Shown in pieces: positions 33,620-42,450 of a stretch of DNA of 64,000 nt. The notes below the pieces were generated by a model. It had not been told where the DNA came from. It did no database searches and saw nothing but the letters and a program-made list of their open reading frames with translations. Origin of the DNA: CAYLPJ01 sp964385465 (lineage in GTDB: Bacteria > Planctomycetota > Phycisphaerae > SM23-33). The DNA is taken from assembly GCA_964385465.1 (NCBI GenBank), contig CAYLPJ010000002.1, positions 124,001 to 188,000 of the forward strand. Direction: 5' to 3'. Position 1 is the stretch's first letter. The number at the start of each line of letters is the position of its first letter. Made by a program: the position numbers and the translations under genes.

Positions 33620-35280
33620 CGGCGGCCCTCCTGGGCCAGGGTCACGGAAACGACGGGCCTGGCCGGCTTGCGAAGCTCCTCCAGATAGCTCTCCAGGTCC
33701 AGCGAGAGCATCTTCTGGGCGACATCCGGGTCGAACTGTGTGCCGGCGTGCTCGCGAATCTCGGAGATCACCGTCTCCAGGGGCAGCGCCTTGCGGTAGA
33801 TCCGGTCGGAGGTCATCGCGTCGAAGCAGTCGGCCAGGCCGATGATGCGGGCCTCCTGCGGAATGTCTGCGCCGGTAAGCCCCTGGGGATAGCCGCGCCC
33901 GTCCAGCCGCTCGTGATGACAGAGAATGCCCGGGATCACGTCGTCCAGCTGACGGATTCCGCCGAGGATCTTCGCCCCGATCCGCGGATGCTTCTTGATG
34001 GCGTCGTACTCCTCGTCCGTCAGCCGCCCCGGCTTGCACAGTGTGCTTTCCGGCACGCCGATCTTGCCGATGTCGTGCAGCAGGCCCGCCAGGTACACCA
34101 ACTGCACCCGGGCCGGCTCCAGGCCGCATTCGGCGGCCAGGCGGCGGGAGATCATCGCCACTCGATGCGAGTGCCCGCAGGTATAGGGGTCCTTGGCATC
34201 GATTGTCGCCGTCAGGGCGTGCAGCACGCCCATCAGCAGGTCTTGGAGATCGGCGTACAGCATGTTGTTGGTCAGGAACACGGCCGCTTGATTGCCGATG
34301 GAGCTGACCAGCTTGATGTCCACGCTGTTGAAGTCGCCCTCGCGTTTGTTCATCGCCAGGAGCATCCCGAGGGGGCGTTCGCCCACGAGGGGCACGGCGA
34401 TGAGGTTTCGCACGGCGTGGTCCAGCTCCGGCTCGGTGGCCCACATGAACTCGTTGTCCACGGTCGGGCGGGTGTTCCGCCCGACAAGCGGCGAGACCTG
34501 CGTGGCGACGAGGCGCTGGACTTGCGATTCGGTCAGGGACGGCTCGCCGCGCGTGACGACGAGGTCCTCGTTCGTCGCCGGGCGATGGGCGTACACGACC
34601 GCCGCGGCGGCCGAGACAGACATCACCTCGCGAAGCTCGCGACAAACGCTGTCGAGAAAGTCCCGCGGCTGCTGGGTAACGCGCATCGATCCGCTGATCG
34701 CGTAGAGCAGGCTCAGCTCTTCGTAGGTGGTGGTGAGGTTTTTGGAGAGGGTGACCAGCTCGTCGTTGGCGACGTGCAGGTCCTTCTCACCTGCCAGCAG
34801 CCACTCGAAGGTGCGCAGCAGGTCCTCCATGTCCTCAGGCCGATGGCGACAGGCGGCCTCGGCCAGCGGCGTCATCGCCTGGCGGTCCAGGCCCAGCGCG
34901 TCGCAGCGGCGGGCGAGGAACTCCTCGTCCCGCCACGCCTCGGTGGGGTAGCAGGCCACGGCGGTGCCGATCACCCGCCGGCGGCGCCGGATGGGTACGG
35001 CCAGCACGCAGCAGCCGGCTTCGGGGAGATGGCGGCAGCCGGCCTCGCCGGACTCGGCCACTTCGGCCGACAACTCGCTCAACCCACAACGGCAGGGCGC
35101 GTCGGCATCGCAGAGCGTGCGGCAGAACTCCGGAGCGGGCTGGAATTCGGCCGGGACCTTGCCGTCGCAGTCGAAGGCCGCCACGCTCAGCCCCAGGCGA
35201 CCGAGGCGCGAACGAAGGCGCTGGAGGATCGGCTCCAGATCGGTCAGGGCCTGCGGGTTATCCCGGCTTGCTGTGGTCAT
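33616..35280 (-). CDS. PocR-like/GAF/HD-GYP phosphodiesterase
   Basis: 554 residues. The N-terminal 150 residues contain several cysteines (EFCRTLCDADAPCRCGLSEL, GCRHLPEAGCC) as in PocR-type ligand domains. Residues about 190-340 are a GAF domain. The C-terminal HD-GYP domain is intact: HSHRVAMISRRLA, LLHDIGKIGVP with the catalytic HD, and HHERLDGRGYPQGL with the GYP signature, then LADCFDAMTSDR. HD-GYP enzymes hydrolyse c-di-GMP. Located between a receiver-only regulator and the STAS gene, it probably sets pilus activity through c-di-GMP. Cytoplasmic; ligand of the cysteine-rich domain unknown. Confidence 0.9.
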   Translation of the reverse strand: MTTASRDNPQALTDLEPILQRLRSRLGRLGLSVAAFDCDGKVPAEFQPAPEFCRTLCDADAPCRCGLSELSAEVAESGEAGCRHLPEAGCCVLAVPIRRRRRVIGTAVACYPTEAWRDEEFLARRCDALGLDRQAMTPLAEAACRHRPEDMEDLLRTFEWLLAGEKDLHVANDELVTLSKNLTTTYEELSLLYAISGSMRVTQQPRDFLDSVCRELREVMSVSAAAAVVYAHRPATNEDLVVTRGEPSLTESQVQRLVATQVSPLVGRNTRPTVDNEFMWATEPELDHAVRNLIAVPLVGERPLGMLLAMNKREGDFNSVDIKLVSSIGNQAAVFLTNNMLYADLQDLLMGVLHALTATIDAKDPYTCGHSHRVAMISRRLAAECGLEPARVQLVYLAGLLHDIGKIGVPESTLCKPGRLTDEEYDAIKKHPRIGAKILGGIRQLDDVIPGILCHHERLDGRGYPQGLTGADIPQEARIIGLADCFDAMTSDRIYRKALPLETVISEIREHAGTQFDPDVAQKMLSLDLESYLEELRKPARPVVSVTLAQEGRR

Positions 35281-35282
35281 GG

Positions 35283-35675
35283 TTACTCCGCGGCGGCGAC
35301 TTGCGTCGTTTCGGCAAGCAGCTCGGTGACGCGCTGGAGCACCTCGCGCGGCGAGAACGGCTTTGCCAGTACGGCCGAGATCTTGGCCTCGTCCATCTCC
35401 TCCGGCTCGATGTCGAAACCGCGTGCGGTGAGCATCATCGCCGGCACGTCGCGGGTGCTGTCATGCTCGCGAAGCCGTTTGCAGAGCTCCAGGCCGGTGA
35501 GGATGGGCATCTGGTAGTCGGTGATGACAAGGTCGGGCCTTTCGGCCATCGCCAACTCCAGCGCCTCCTCGCCGTCGACGGCGGTGTGGACTTCGTAGCC
35601 TGCATTTCGCAGCTTCATGGAAACGACATGAAGGATGTGGGCCTCGTCATCGGCGACCAGAATCTTGGTACTCAT
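35283..35675 (-). CDS. Single-domain (CheY-like) response regulator
   Basis: 130 residues, one receiver domain with no output domain. Phospho-acceptor Asp in DLVITDYQMP, acidic pocket in ILVADDEAHI, conserved Thr in MMLTARGF and Lys in LAKPFSPREV. Probably phosphorylated by the histidine kinase encoded 40 bp upstream; output may be protein-protein binding to the HD-GYP protein (2-bp gap) or to the pilus machine. Two bases separate it from the HD-GYP gene, so they are one operon. Confidence 0.9.
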   Translation of the reverse strand: MSTKILVADDEAHILHVVSMKLRNAGYEVHTAVDGEEALELAMAERPDLVITDYQMPILTGLELCKRLREHDSTRDVPAMMLTARGFDIEPEEMDEAKISAVLAKPFSPREVLQRVTELLAETTQVAAAE

Positions 35676-35715
35676 AGCTTCTCCTGCCTTCCTGTGCCCT
35701 GTCGCTGGGGCGTGC

Positions 35716-37158
35716 CTACTGGAGGACGGGCAGCTCGAATGCGAACGTGCTGCCGGACCCCTCCTCGCTGGTGACGGTGAGTTTCCCGTCGTGAACGGTC
35801 TCGACGATGTGCTTGACCAGTGTCAGTCCCAGCCCGGTGCCCTTGGCCAGCTTGTTGTTGGCGCGAACGCGGTAGAACTTGTCGAAGATGTGCGGCAGCT
35901 CCTCGGAGGATATGCCCGCTCCGGTATCCGAGATCGCGCACGTGGTCACCCCGCGGCTCTCGTCGACGCCGAGGCCGACGGTGACCGTCCCGCCGGTCGG
36001 CGTGTACTTGATCGCGTTGGAGACAAGGTTCATCACCGCCTGGTAGATCATGTCCCGGTCGGCTTCGACCTGGCAGAACACGGGCGGCAACTGTCCGTCG
36101 AGGCGAATGTCGTTCAGCCTCGCCTGCGGCGCGGCGACATCCAGGACCTGCTTGACGACGCCCGGCAGGCTGATCGGCTCGCGAACGACCTTGACCACGC
36201 CGGACTCGATGCGCGAGATGTTCAGGATGTTCTCGATCAGCCGGTGCAGGCGGTCGGTCTCGGCGGCGATGATCTCGTAGAACTCCGCGCGGGTCTTGTC
36301 GTCCTCGGCCTCGCCGTCCACGAGCATCTCGATGTAGGCCTTGATCGACGCCAGCGGAGTCTTCAACTCGTGGGAGACGTTCGAGACGAAATCCGTCTTC
36401 ATGCGCGCGATCTCCTTCTCGCGCGTCACGTCGTGGAGGACGGCCACCACGCCGGAAACCTCGCCGCCGGGGCCCACCACCCGGCTGAGCGTGACGTTGA
36501 ACGTCCGCGGCGAGCCCTTTCGGTCGATGCTGTGTTCGACCACCTTCCGCGTGAAGCTCTGGCCGTGGCTGCGCGTCTCGCGGATCAGCCGCACCAGCGT
36601 CTCGTCCGGGAGGATCCGGTCGATGTTCTGCCGCACCGAATCGGCGAGCTGGAAGCCCAACAGGCTTTCGGCCTCCTCGTTGGCGAGCAACAGCTCGTCG
36701 AAGCGATTGGTGACAATCACCGCATCGGAGATCGAGAAGATGATCGCCTCGGTGTGATGCTTCTCCGCCGCGGCGATGCGGGCCTGGATCTGGAGCTCGC
36801 GATTGCCGGCCCGGAGTTGCTCCATCTCGTCCCGCGCTCGTCCCAGCAGCTCGTTGAGGTCGCGGGCGACAGGCCCCAACTCGTCGCGCTCGGCGACGTC
36901 CACCAGGCCCAGGTGCCCGCTGTCGTTCATCGCCCGAAGCTGCCGGCACAGGGACCCGGCCGAGCGGTGGACCTTCCGCATGAAGCCCAGCAGGATCATC
37001 ACGGTCAACCCGGCCAGCAGAATCGGGATGATGTAACCGAGGCGCACGTCGGGGATATCCGGCCGATGCTGGATCAGCAGCGTCGCGTAGTAGGCGGCGC
37101 AGCCGCCCAGCGCGATCACAGCCAGTCCGGTCAGTCCCAAGCGTCGTGCCGTCGTCAC
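35716..37158 (-). CDS. Membrane histidine kinase with PAS domain
   Basis: 480 residues from a GTG with GGAGAG at 5 nt. Two membrane segments (LTGLAVIALGGCAAYY; GYIIPILLAGLTVMILLGF) with a short periplasmic loop, a HAMP-like region, a PAS domain (AIIFSISDAVIVTNRFDELL), then HisKA with SNVSHELKTPLASIKAYIE (His phosphosite) and HATPase with NLVSNAIKYTP, DTGAGISSEEL and GTGLGLTLVK. PhoR-like architecture. Short sensor loop suggests sensing in the membrane or cytoplasm. Partner is probably the CheY-like gene just downstream. Sits inside the pilus cluster. Confidence 0.9.
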   Translation of the reverse strand: MTTARRLGLTGLAVIALGGCAAYYATLLIQHRPDIPDVRLGYIIPILLAGLTVMILLGFMRKVHRSAGSLCRQLRAMNDSGHLGLVDVAERDELGPVARDLNELLGRARDEMEQLRAGNRELQIQARIAAAEKHHTEAIIFSISDAVIVTNRFDELLLANEEAESLLGFQLADSVRQNIDRILPDETLVRLIRETRSHGQSFTRKVVEHSIDRKGSPRTFNVTLSRVVGPGGEVSGVVAVLHDVTREKEIARMKTDFVSNVSHELKTPLASIKAYIEMLVDGEAEDDKTRAEFYEIIAAETDRLHRLIENILNISRIESGVVKVVREPISLPGVVKQVLDVAAPQARLNDIRLDGQLPPVFCQVEADRDMIYQAVMNLVSNAIKYTPTGGTVTVGLGVDESRGVTTCAISDTGAGISSEELPHIFDKFYRVRANNKLAKGTGLGLTLVKHIVETVHDGKLTVTSEEGSGSTFAFELPVLQ

Positions 37159-37208
37159 AAGGTCTCTCCGTTTGCTCCTTGTCGCGTTCGTTCCCGCACG
37201 GCCGGCGG

Positions 37209-38408
37209 TCAGGGATCGGCGCGCGTGAGCTTTCCGCCGTCGGCCTCGGCCAGCAGGGCGCGGGCCAGGGCGTTGTCCGGGTCCACCTTCAGGGCCTGCC
37301 GGTAGCACCGCACGGCGGCGACCTCGTTGCCGCGCATCGCGTGCGCCCGCCCGAGCAGGCAGTGGATCGTCCCGTTGGACGGATGGGCTGCGGCGGCCCG
37401 CGTCAGCGCCGCCACGGCTTCGCCGGGGCGGTCGGCCCGCAGCAGCCCGTAGCCCAGCAGCAGCAGCCCGTCGACGTGCCCCGGCTCCAGATGGATGGCC
37501 TTTCGCGCGGCCTGGACCGCCCGTTCGGCATCCCTCATCGCCAGGGCGCTGCGGGAGAGGCTCCGCCAGACCGGCGCCTTTTCCGGGGCCTGTTCGGCTG
37601 CGGTGTAGTAGGCGTCGAACGCCTCGCGCGCCCGGCCGAGAACCATCCGGCAGTCACCGGCCAGAAGCAGGACCCACGTGGGCGGCTCGTATCCATCCTG
37701 CGTCAGCAGGGTGTCGAGCGTATCGGCGGCGTCGGCGTACTGCTCGGCGGCGTGCCTGGCGCGGGCGAGGCACTCCATGTAGCGTACGTTCTGATAGTCC
37801 AGGTCGCGGGCACGCTGGTACATTTCGGCGGCGCGGGCATAGTCTTTGCCCATCATGGCAAGCCGGCCCGCCAGTTCGTACATGCCGGCATCCTCCCCGG
37901 CCTTTGAGAGATGGCTCTCGATGGACAGCTCGGCCTCGCGGACGCGGCCCATGGCGACGAGCACCTCGGCGGCGGCCTTGACGGGCGCGAGGTCGTTCTC
38001 GGCCAGGCCGTGGGCCCGGCGATAGGAGGCCAGGGCGTCCTCGAGGTTCCCGCCGCGCTCCAGGGCGACGCCGAGCAGGTAGGCGGTCTTGGCGCAATCG
38101 GGCTCGCGAGCCATCGCGTTGCGGAGCAGCTTGGCGCCCTCGGAGTGACGGCCCTGGCCAATGTGCACTCGGGCCAGCAGCAGCTTCGCATCGTGGAAGT
38201 CGGGATCCAGCGCCATCGCCTGGTTGACCGCGTGAAGGGCCCGGTCCAGCTTGCCTCCGGCGAAGGCGTTATCCGCCACGCGGTAGAGCACTTTCGCGCG
38301 CGACTTGAACCACCGCTTCTCGGCCTCGACCTTGTGCTCGGGGAACGTCCGCTGGTCACAGCCGGCCGACAGGGCCAGAACACTCGCCGCCAGTACGTAT
38401 CGCATCAT
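37209..38408 (-). CDS. TPR-repeat lipoprotein of the pilus cluster
   Basis: 399 residues, GGAG 7 nt before the first of two ATGs. Lipoprotein signal MMRYVLAASVLALSAGC. About nine TPR units (for example DRALHAVNQAMALDPDFHDA and AAVRCYRQALKVDPDNALA). Because it lies directly downstream of the secretin gene, it could be the pilotin/PilF-like factor that helps secretin multimerise in the outer membrane, but sequence alone does not prove this. The 87-bp gap to the secretin gene shows no terminator. Confidence 0.83.
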   Translation of the reverse strand: MMRYVLAASVLALSAGCDQRTFPEHKVEAEKRWFKSRAKVLYRVADNAFAGGKLDRALHAVNQAMALDPDFHDAKLLLARVHIGQGRHSEGAKLLRNAMAREPDCAKTAYLLGVALERGGNLEDALASYRRAHGLAENDLAPVKAAAEVLVAMGRVREAELSIESHLSKAGEDAGMYELAGRLAMMGKDYARAAEMYQRARDLDYQNVRYMECLARARHAAEQYADAADTLDTLLTQDGYEPPTWVLLLAGDCRMVLGRAREAFDAYYTAAEQAPEKAPVWRSLSRSALAMRDAERAVQAARKAIHLEPGHVDGLLLLGYGLLRADRPGEAVAALTRAAAAHPSNGTIHCLLGRAHAMRGNEVAAVRCYRQALKVDPDNALARALLAEADGGKLTRADP

Positions 38409-38495
38409 GGAAAGGCTCCTGAAGCCCGGATCGCATCTTCTTGTGCATCTCGCTCAAACTGCCCGGCTTCACATACCGGTGCAAAAAAGGGGCGT

Positions 38496-40490
38496 CTACT
38501 GCCCGTCGGCCTCGCCGGCCCCGGCATCGGGGGCCTCGGGGGCCACGATTTCGACCTTCCCGCCGGCCGGGGCCGGCTCGGGGGCCGCCTCGACGGCTTC
38601 GGCCGACTCAGGGGCCTCAACGGTCGGCTCGGCCGTCACCGCCGGGGGCGGCGGATCGAGGACTCGCGGCTCGATCCCGAAGGCCTTGCGGACCTCGGGA
38701 TCCATGCCCTTGCCGTTGGCGGGCTTCTCGGGGACGATGGCGTCATCCATCGGCTGGCCGAGGTCCTGCATGATCATCCGCTGGATGACGTGGCGGACCA
38801 CCGACTGGCGGTTCTCGTCGGCCCAGTAGGCCTGCTGCGTGATACGTTCCTTCAGTCGGATGGCCTCGATCTGCCTGGGCCTCAGGGACAGCGCCATGTC
38901 GACGTTCCACAGGGCGGCGTCTCGGTTGCCGTCTCGCACGGCCTTCTTCGCGGCGCGGACGTGGCTGTCGGCGAGACGTTCGTTGGCCCACCAGGCCAGA
39001 CCCTTTCGCTGGCCCATGCGAAGGCGCTCGACGTCGTCCTTGAGCTGCTGCCCGACCGCCTCGTCGGTGTTCTGGTTCACCACATGCGGCGTGATCAGGA
39101 TGATGACCTCGTCCCGCTCCGTGGCATCGTCAACCGTGCGGAACAGGCTGCCGAGATACGGCACGTTGCCCAGCCCGGGAATCTGGCTGTGATCGTTCTT
39201 CGTGTTCTCCCGGAACAGCCCGCCGATCACGATCGTGTGCCCGTCGCGGACCAGGACGTTGCTGGTCACTTCCGTGGTCGTCTCGCTCGGCAGGGACGCC
39301 TGCACGCTGCCGTCAGAATCCTCCGGGTGAATCTCCATCCGGATGACGCCGTCGCGGCCGATGAACGGCCGCACGATCAGCCGCGTGCCCGTCTCCAGGA
39401 ACTCCACCGTCTGCGTGGCCGTGGTCTCGGTCAGCGTGGTCGTCAGATAGCCGTCCCGCCGCCCGACCATGACCTCGCCCCGCTGCTTGTTGACCACCAG
39501 CAGCTTGGGGTTGGCCAGGACGGTCACGTCGGTGACGGTCTCCAGGGCGGTCAGGAAGAAGGCCATGTCGCTGCCGTACACCCCGAAGGTCATCCCGCCG
39601 GTCACGGGAGAGAAGTCCGTGCGGAAGTTGACGGCCGTGGGGTTGGTCGTCTTGTTCAGGGGCCCGGCGTTGAAGACGCTCGGATCGGTCCCGCCGAGGG
39701 CGGCGGTGGTCTCGGCAATGTCGTGCCATTCCGGCCCGGCCAGGGCGTTCATGTTGATCCCGAGCTTGTTGTTCTCGGTCAGCTCGGCGCTGAGGATGGT
39801 GGTCTCGACGAGTACCTGGTCGGGGCGCACGTCCAGTTCCTTGATGAGCTTCTCGATCTTCTCGATGTTTGCCGGCAGGTCGCGAACGACCAACAGATCG
39901 TCGGTGGCATAGGCGTTTCCGCCGGTCTCGGTCTTGCTCGGGGAGATGCCCACTTGGGCCGGGGGGTTGATCGCCACCGACCCGACCTCCGAAAGGGCCG
40001 GTGCGATCAGCTTCTGGGCGTCTTCCGCAGTGATGTACGCCAGCCTGAAGACCTTCACCGCAGGCTCGACGCGGGACTTGAGGATGGCGGCCTTCTGGTC
40101 CGGCGTGTGGACGTAGATGAAGCCTTCCTCTTCGATGTAGTCGTAGCCGGTCGAGGCCAGCACGGCCTTGAGGGCCTGCTCGAACGTCACGCCGTACAGG
40201 TCGGCCGTGACCGTCCCGGAGACCTCTTTCGTGGCGATGATGTTCCGCTTGCCCTGGGTGCTGAGCAGTTGGAGAACGCCGCGAAGGTCGGCGCCCTGGA
40301 CGTGGATCTCAAACGTACCCGGACGGGTGACGGAGATGTTCGCCTGGGCCGGGTCGGATGGATCCGCGGATGGAGCGCCCGGTGCGGGGGCCGTTGTCTG
40401 CGCGGCCGCTGAAGCAGCCGCCAGGCAGAGGCCCAGTCCGATCAGCCACGTCCCCCGCCGGCCAAAGAACGGCCAGTGCAACGGTGTCAT
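38496..40490 (-). CDS. pilQ: Type IV pilus/type II secretion secretin
   Basis: 664 residues from an ATG with AAGGAG upstream that begins a clean signal peptide (GTWLIGLGLCLAAASAAAQ). An upstream in-frame ATG at 40538 also has an AGGG but would bury the signal. Domains: STN/N0-like (FEIHVQGADLRGVLQLLSTQ), N1 (RLAYITAEDAQKLI), then the secretin pore domain (VLVETTILSAEL, LLVVNKQRGEV, VRDGHTIVIGGLF, VPYLGSLFR, EVIILITPHVV). The C-terminal 150 residues are an unusual extension with a helical part and an acidic proline-rich tail (VEAPESAEAVEAAPEPAPAG). Forms the outer-membrane channel. Followed by the TPR lipoprotein. Confidence 0.94.
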   Translation of the reverse strand: MTPLHWPFFGRRGTWLIGLGLCLAAASAAAQTTAPAPGAPSADPSDPAQANISVTRPGTFEIHVQGADLRGVLQLLSTQGKRNIIATKEVSGTVTADLYGVTFEQALKAVLASTGYDYIEEEGFIYVHTPDQKAAILKSRVEPAVKVFRLAYITAEDAQKLIAPALSEVGSVAINPPAQVGISPSKTETGGNAYATDDLLVVRDLPANIEKIEKLIKELDVRPDQVLVETTILSAELTENNKLGINMNALAGPEWHDIAETTAALGGTDPSVFNAGPLNKTTNPTAVNFRTDFSPVTGGMTFGVYGSDMAFFLTALETVTDVTVLANPKLLVVNKQRGEVMVGRRDGYLTTTLTETTATQTVEFLETGTRLIVRPFIGRDGVIRMEIHPEDSDGSVQASLPSETTTEVTSNVLVRDGHTIVIGGLFRENTKNDHSQIPGLGNVPYLGSLFRTVDDATERDEVIILITPHVVNQNTDEAVGQQLKDDVERLRMGQRKGLAWWANERLADSHVRAAKKAVRDGNRDAALWNVDMALSLRPRQIEAIRLKERITQQAYWADENRQSVVRHVIQRMIMQDLGQPMDDAIVPEKPANGKGMDPEVRKAFGIEPRVLDPPPPAVTAEPTVEAPESAEAVEAAPEPAPAGGKVEIVAPEAPDAGAGEADGQ

Positions 40491-40639
40491 CACTATTCTC
40501 CTTGCAGGTGTCGCCTCGGGTGGCAACGGAAACGTCATGTATCCCTTCGTCGCTTTCGAAGCGGACCGTTACTAAGCAGCGCAAGTTCCTCGGCGGTGCC
40601 CGACGGTATGCCCCCCCACCCGGGTCCGGCTCGTGCCCG

Positions 40640-41248
40640 CTACTGGGCCATCTCGAGCACGACGCGGACGTCCTCGCGCTCGATCGTGCAGCTTCGAACG
40701 CCGATTCCGACAACGCGAAAACCGCCGATCTCATCGCCCTTGCGGAGTACCCGCCCATTGACGATCGCGGTCGGCACGGACCCGATGACAGTGCTCTGGA
40801 GCGTCAGGCTGTTCGCCCGGGATGCGATTCGCCGGCGCCGGGCCTGTTCCAGCTCGGCCTCGGTGGGCCCGGTCGGTTCGGGAACCGCGCGCGGCTTGGG
40901 CGCTTTGCGAGCCGGGTAGTACTCCAACGGCGGGGAAAACAGGTCACGGTCCACCGGCCGCGGCAGGACCGCCGCCAGCTCCTCGCTCCCCGACGCGGCG
41001 ACCGCGTCGGCAGCGTCCCTCAAGGCGGGCCCGGCGGCGGACGTGTGCTGTCGGTGCGAAGAGGCCGCTGCGCCGGCCTCGGCCCCGGACGCCGGGGACG
41101 GCCCCATGCGGTTGACGACCTCCCGACCGACCACGATGACGAGCACCAGCACCAGCGCGCCAAGCACGACGACCTTCTTCGGGTCGCGCCGCGCCTCGGC
41201 GGTCAATCGGGTGGTCCAGCTCAGTTTGCCGGCAACGGAGGCAGTCAT
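40640..41248 (-). CDS. PilP/GspC-like inner-membrane protein
   Basis: 202 residues. One N-terminal membrane segment (KVVVLGALVLVLVIVVGREV), a long Ala/Pro linker, RDLFSPPLEYYPA, and a C-terminal HR-like beta domain (TAIVNGRVLRKGDEIGGF, VVGIGVRSCTIERED). This is the layout of PilP or GspC/GspB proteins that link the inner-membrane PilMNO complex to the secretin. Position between pilO and the secretin gene supports it. The 150-bp gap to the secretin start holds no other gene. Confidence 0.72.
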   Translation of the reverse strand: MTASVAGKLSWTTRLTAEARRDPKKVVVLGALVLVLVIVVGREVVNRMGPSPASGAEAGAAASSHRQHTSAAGPALRDAADAVAASGSEELAAVLPRPVDRDLFSPPLEYYPARKAPKPRAVPEPTGPTEAELEQARRRRIASRANSLTLQSTVIGSVPTAIVNGRVLRKGDEIGGFRVVGIGVRSCTIEREDVRVVLEMAQ

Positions 41249-41258
41249 GGGACCCTCG

Positions 41259-41804
41259 CTAGCTCTTGGTGAAGTAGATGTTCATGAGGACCTCGACATC
41301 GAGTTCGGAGGCCGCCCCGGGCCGCTCGCGGTCGCGCTGGAAGATCGACAGCTTTTCCACCTGCGTCAGCCGTTTCATTTCCTCGAGTTGCTTCAGCAGT
41401 CCTGCCAACGACAGGTAGGAGCTCTTGAACCGGAGCGTGATCGGCAGCGTGTGGAACAGCGCGGCGTGCTTGGGGCTGCCCGGGCGGATCATCTGGTCGG
41501 ACAGGTCCGCCTCGGCCAAGTTGCCGCTGATCTCCTTCAGGAAGCCGCCCAGTTCCTTCTGCTGCGGAAGGCGCCGGTCGAAATTGCTGTACCGCACCCG
41601 CATCGCCTGCACCTGACGCAGCATGTCCGGCACGGCGGCGGCGCGGTCGGAACTGTCCGCCAGTTGGACTTTCTGCCGGGCCACACGCGTCCTCAGGTCG
41701 CGAAGGCGCCGCTGCTGGGGCAGGTAGACGAACACCACGGCCGCGACGACCAACGCGGCCAGCAGGCCGACGACGATCAGGTTGTCTCGCTTGGACTGCG
41801 TCAC
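41259..41804 (-). CDS. pilO: PilO-like pilus assembly protein
   Basis: 181 residues from a GTG with GGGAG 6 nt upstream. Topology: one N-terminal membrane helix (NLIVVGLLAALVVAAVVFVYL), a coiled coil (RLRDLRTRVARQKVQLAD), then a ferredoxin-like domain (LPQQKELGGFLKEISGNLAE, LPITLRFKSSYLSLAGLLKQ), typical of PilO/GspM. It pairs with PilN on the periplasmic side of the inner membrane. Starts 19 bp after the pilN stop. Confidence 0.85.
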   Translation of the reverse strand: MTQSKRDNLIVVGLLAALVVAAVVFVYLPQQRRLRDLRTRVARQKVQLADSSDRAAAVPDMLRQVQAMRVRYSNFDRRLPQQKELGGFLKEISGNLAEADLSDQMIRPGSPKHAALFHTLPITLRFKSSYLSLAGLLKQLEEMKRLTQVEKLSIFQRDRERPGAASELDVEVLMNIYFTKS

Positions 41805-41823
41805 GGGATTCTCCCTGGCTGCG

Positions 41824-42450
41824 CTATCGGGTGACGAAGCAACTGGCCTCGAAGTCCCGCGCGGTTCGGCCGCGGAACTCGATGGTTTTGGCGTAGCCCA
41901 TGTCGACGTCCTCGAAGACAGGGCTGGCGGCGAGTTGCCCGATGAAGTTGGCGACGTCCACATCCGTCGGTGCCATGCCGGTCAGCACGAGGCGAACGCG
42001 CTTGACGCGCGCCGTCTCCTGCGACTTCGAGTAGGCGAGGGCACGGTTGCCGTTCACCCTCGGCCGGCGGGCGGGTACAGCGACCGAGACGGTCTCCATC
42101 TTCAGGCTCGTCAGGGCCATGCTCTCGGGCATGACGCGCTGGAGCTCCCCGAGGACGTACAGCGTGCCCACGCGCCGCCCGAGCTGCTCCTCGATCCGCT
42201 GCTTGATCATCAGGTCCGCCAACTGCGACTCCAGGTCCACCCGAAGCTGAAGCTGGTCGCCGACTCGCTGGCCGCGCTCGGCGAGCATGGTCAACTCGGC
42301 CCGGGCCCGCCGGACGCGGCCGTCGAAGACGTACGCCAGCGCCGCCAGACAGAGCAGGCAGAGCGCCAGCAGCCCCCCCTGGACGGCCAGTCGCCGCAGG
42401 CGGGCGCGCTGGGCCTTGATTCGATCAGGCAGAAAGTCGACGTGTGTCAT
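41824..42450 (-). CDS. pilN: PilN-like pilus assembly protein
   Basis: 208 residues beginning MTHVDFLPDRIKAQRARLRR; the NFLP-like motif (VDFLPD) is the PilM-binding peptide of PilN. A membrane helix follows (GGLLALCLLCLAALAYVF), then coiled coil and a periplasmic alpha/beta domain with LGELQRVMPESMALTSLKME. Start overlaps the end of pilM by 26 bp. Together with PilM and PilO it forms the alignment complex. Confidence 0.87.
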   Translation of the reverse strand: MTHVDFLPDRIKAQRARLRRLAVQGGLLALCLLCLAALAYVFDGRVRRARAELTMLAERGQRVGDQLQLRVDLESQLADLMIKQRIEEQLGRRVGTLYVLGELQRVMPESMALTSLKMETVSVAVPARRPRVNGNRALAYSKSQETARVKRVRLVLTGMAPTDVDVANFIGQLAASPVFEDVDMGYAKTIEFRGRTARDFEASCFVTR

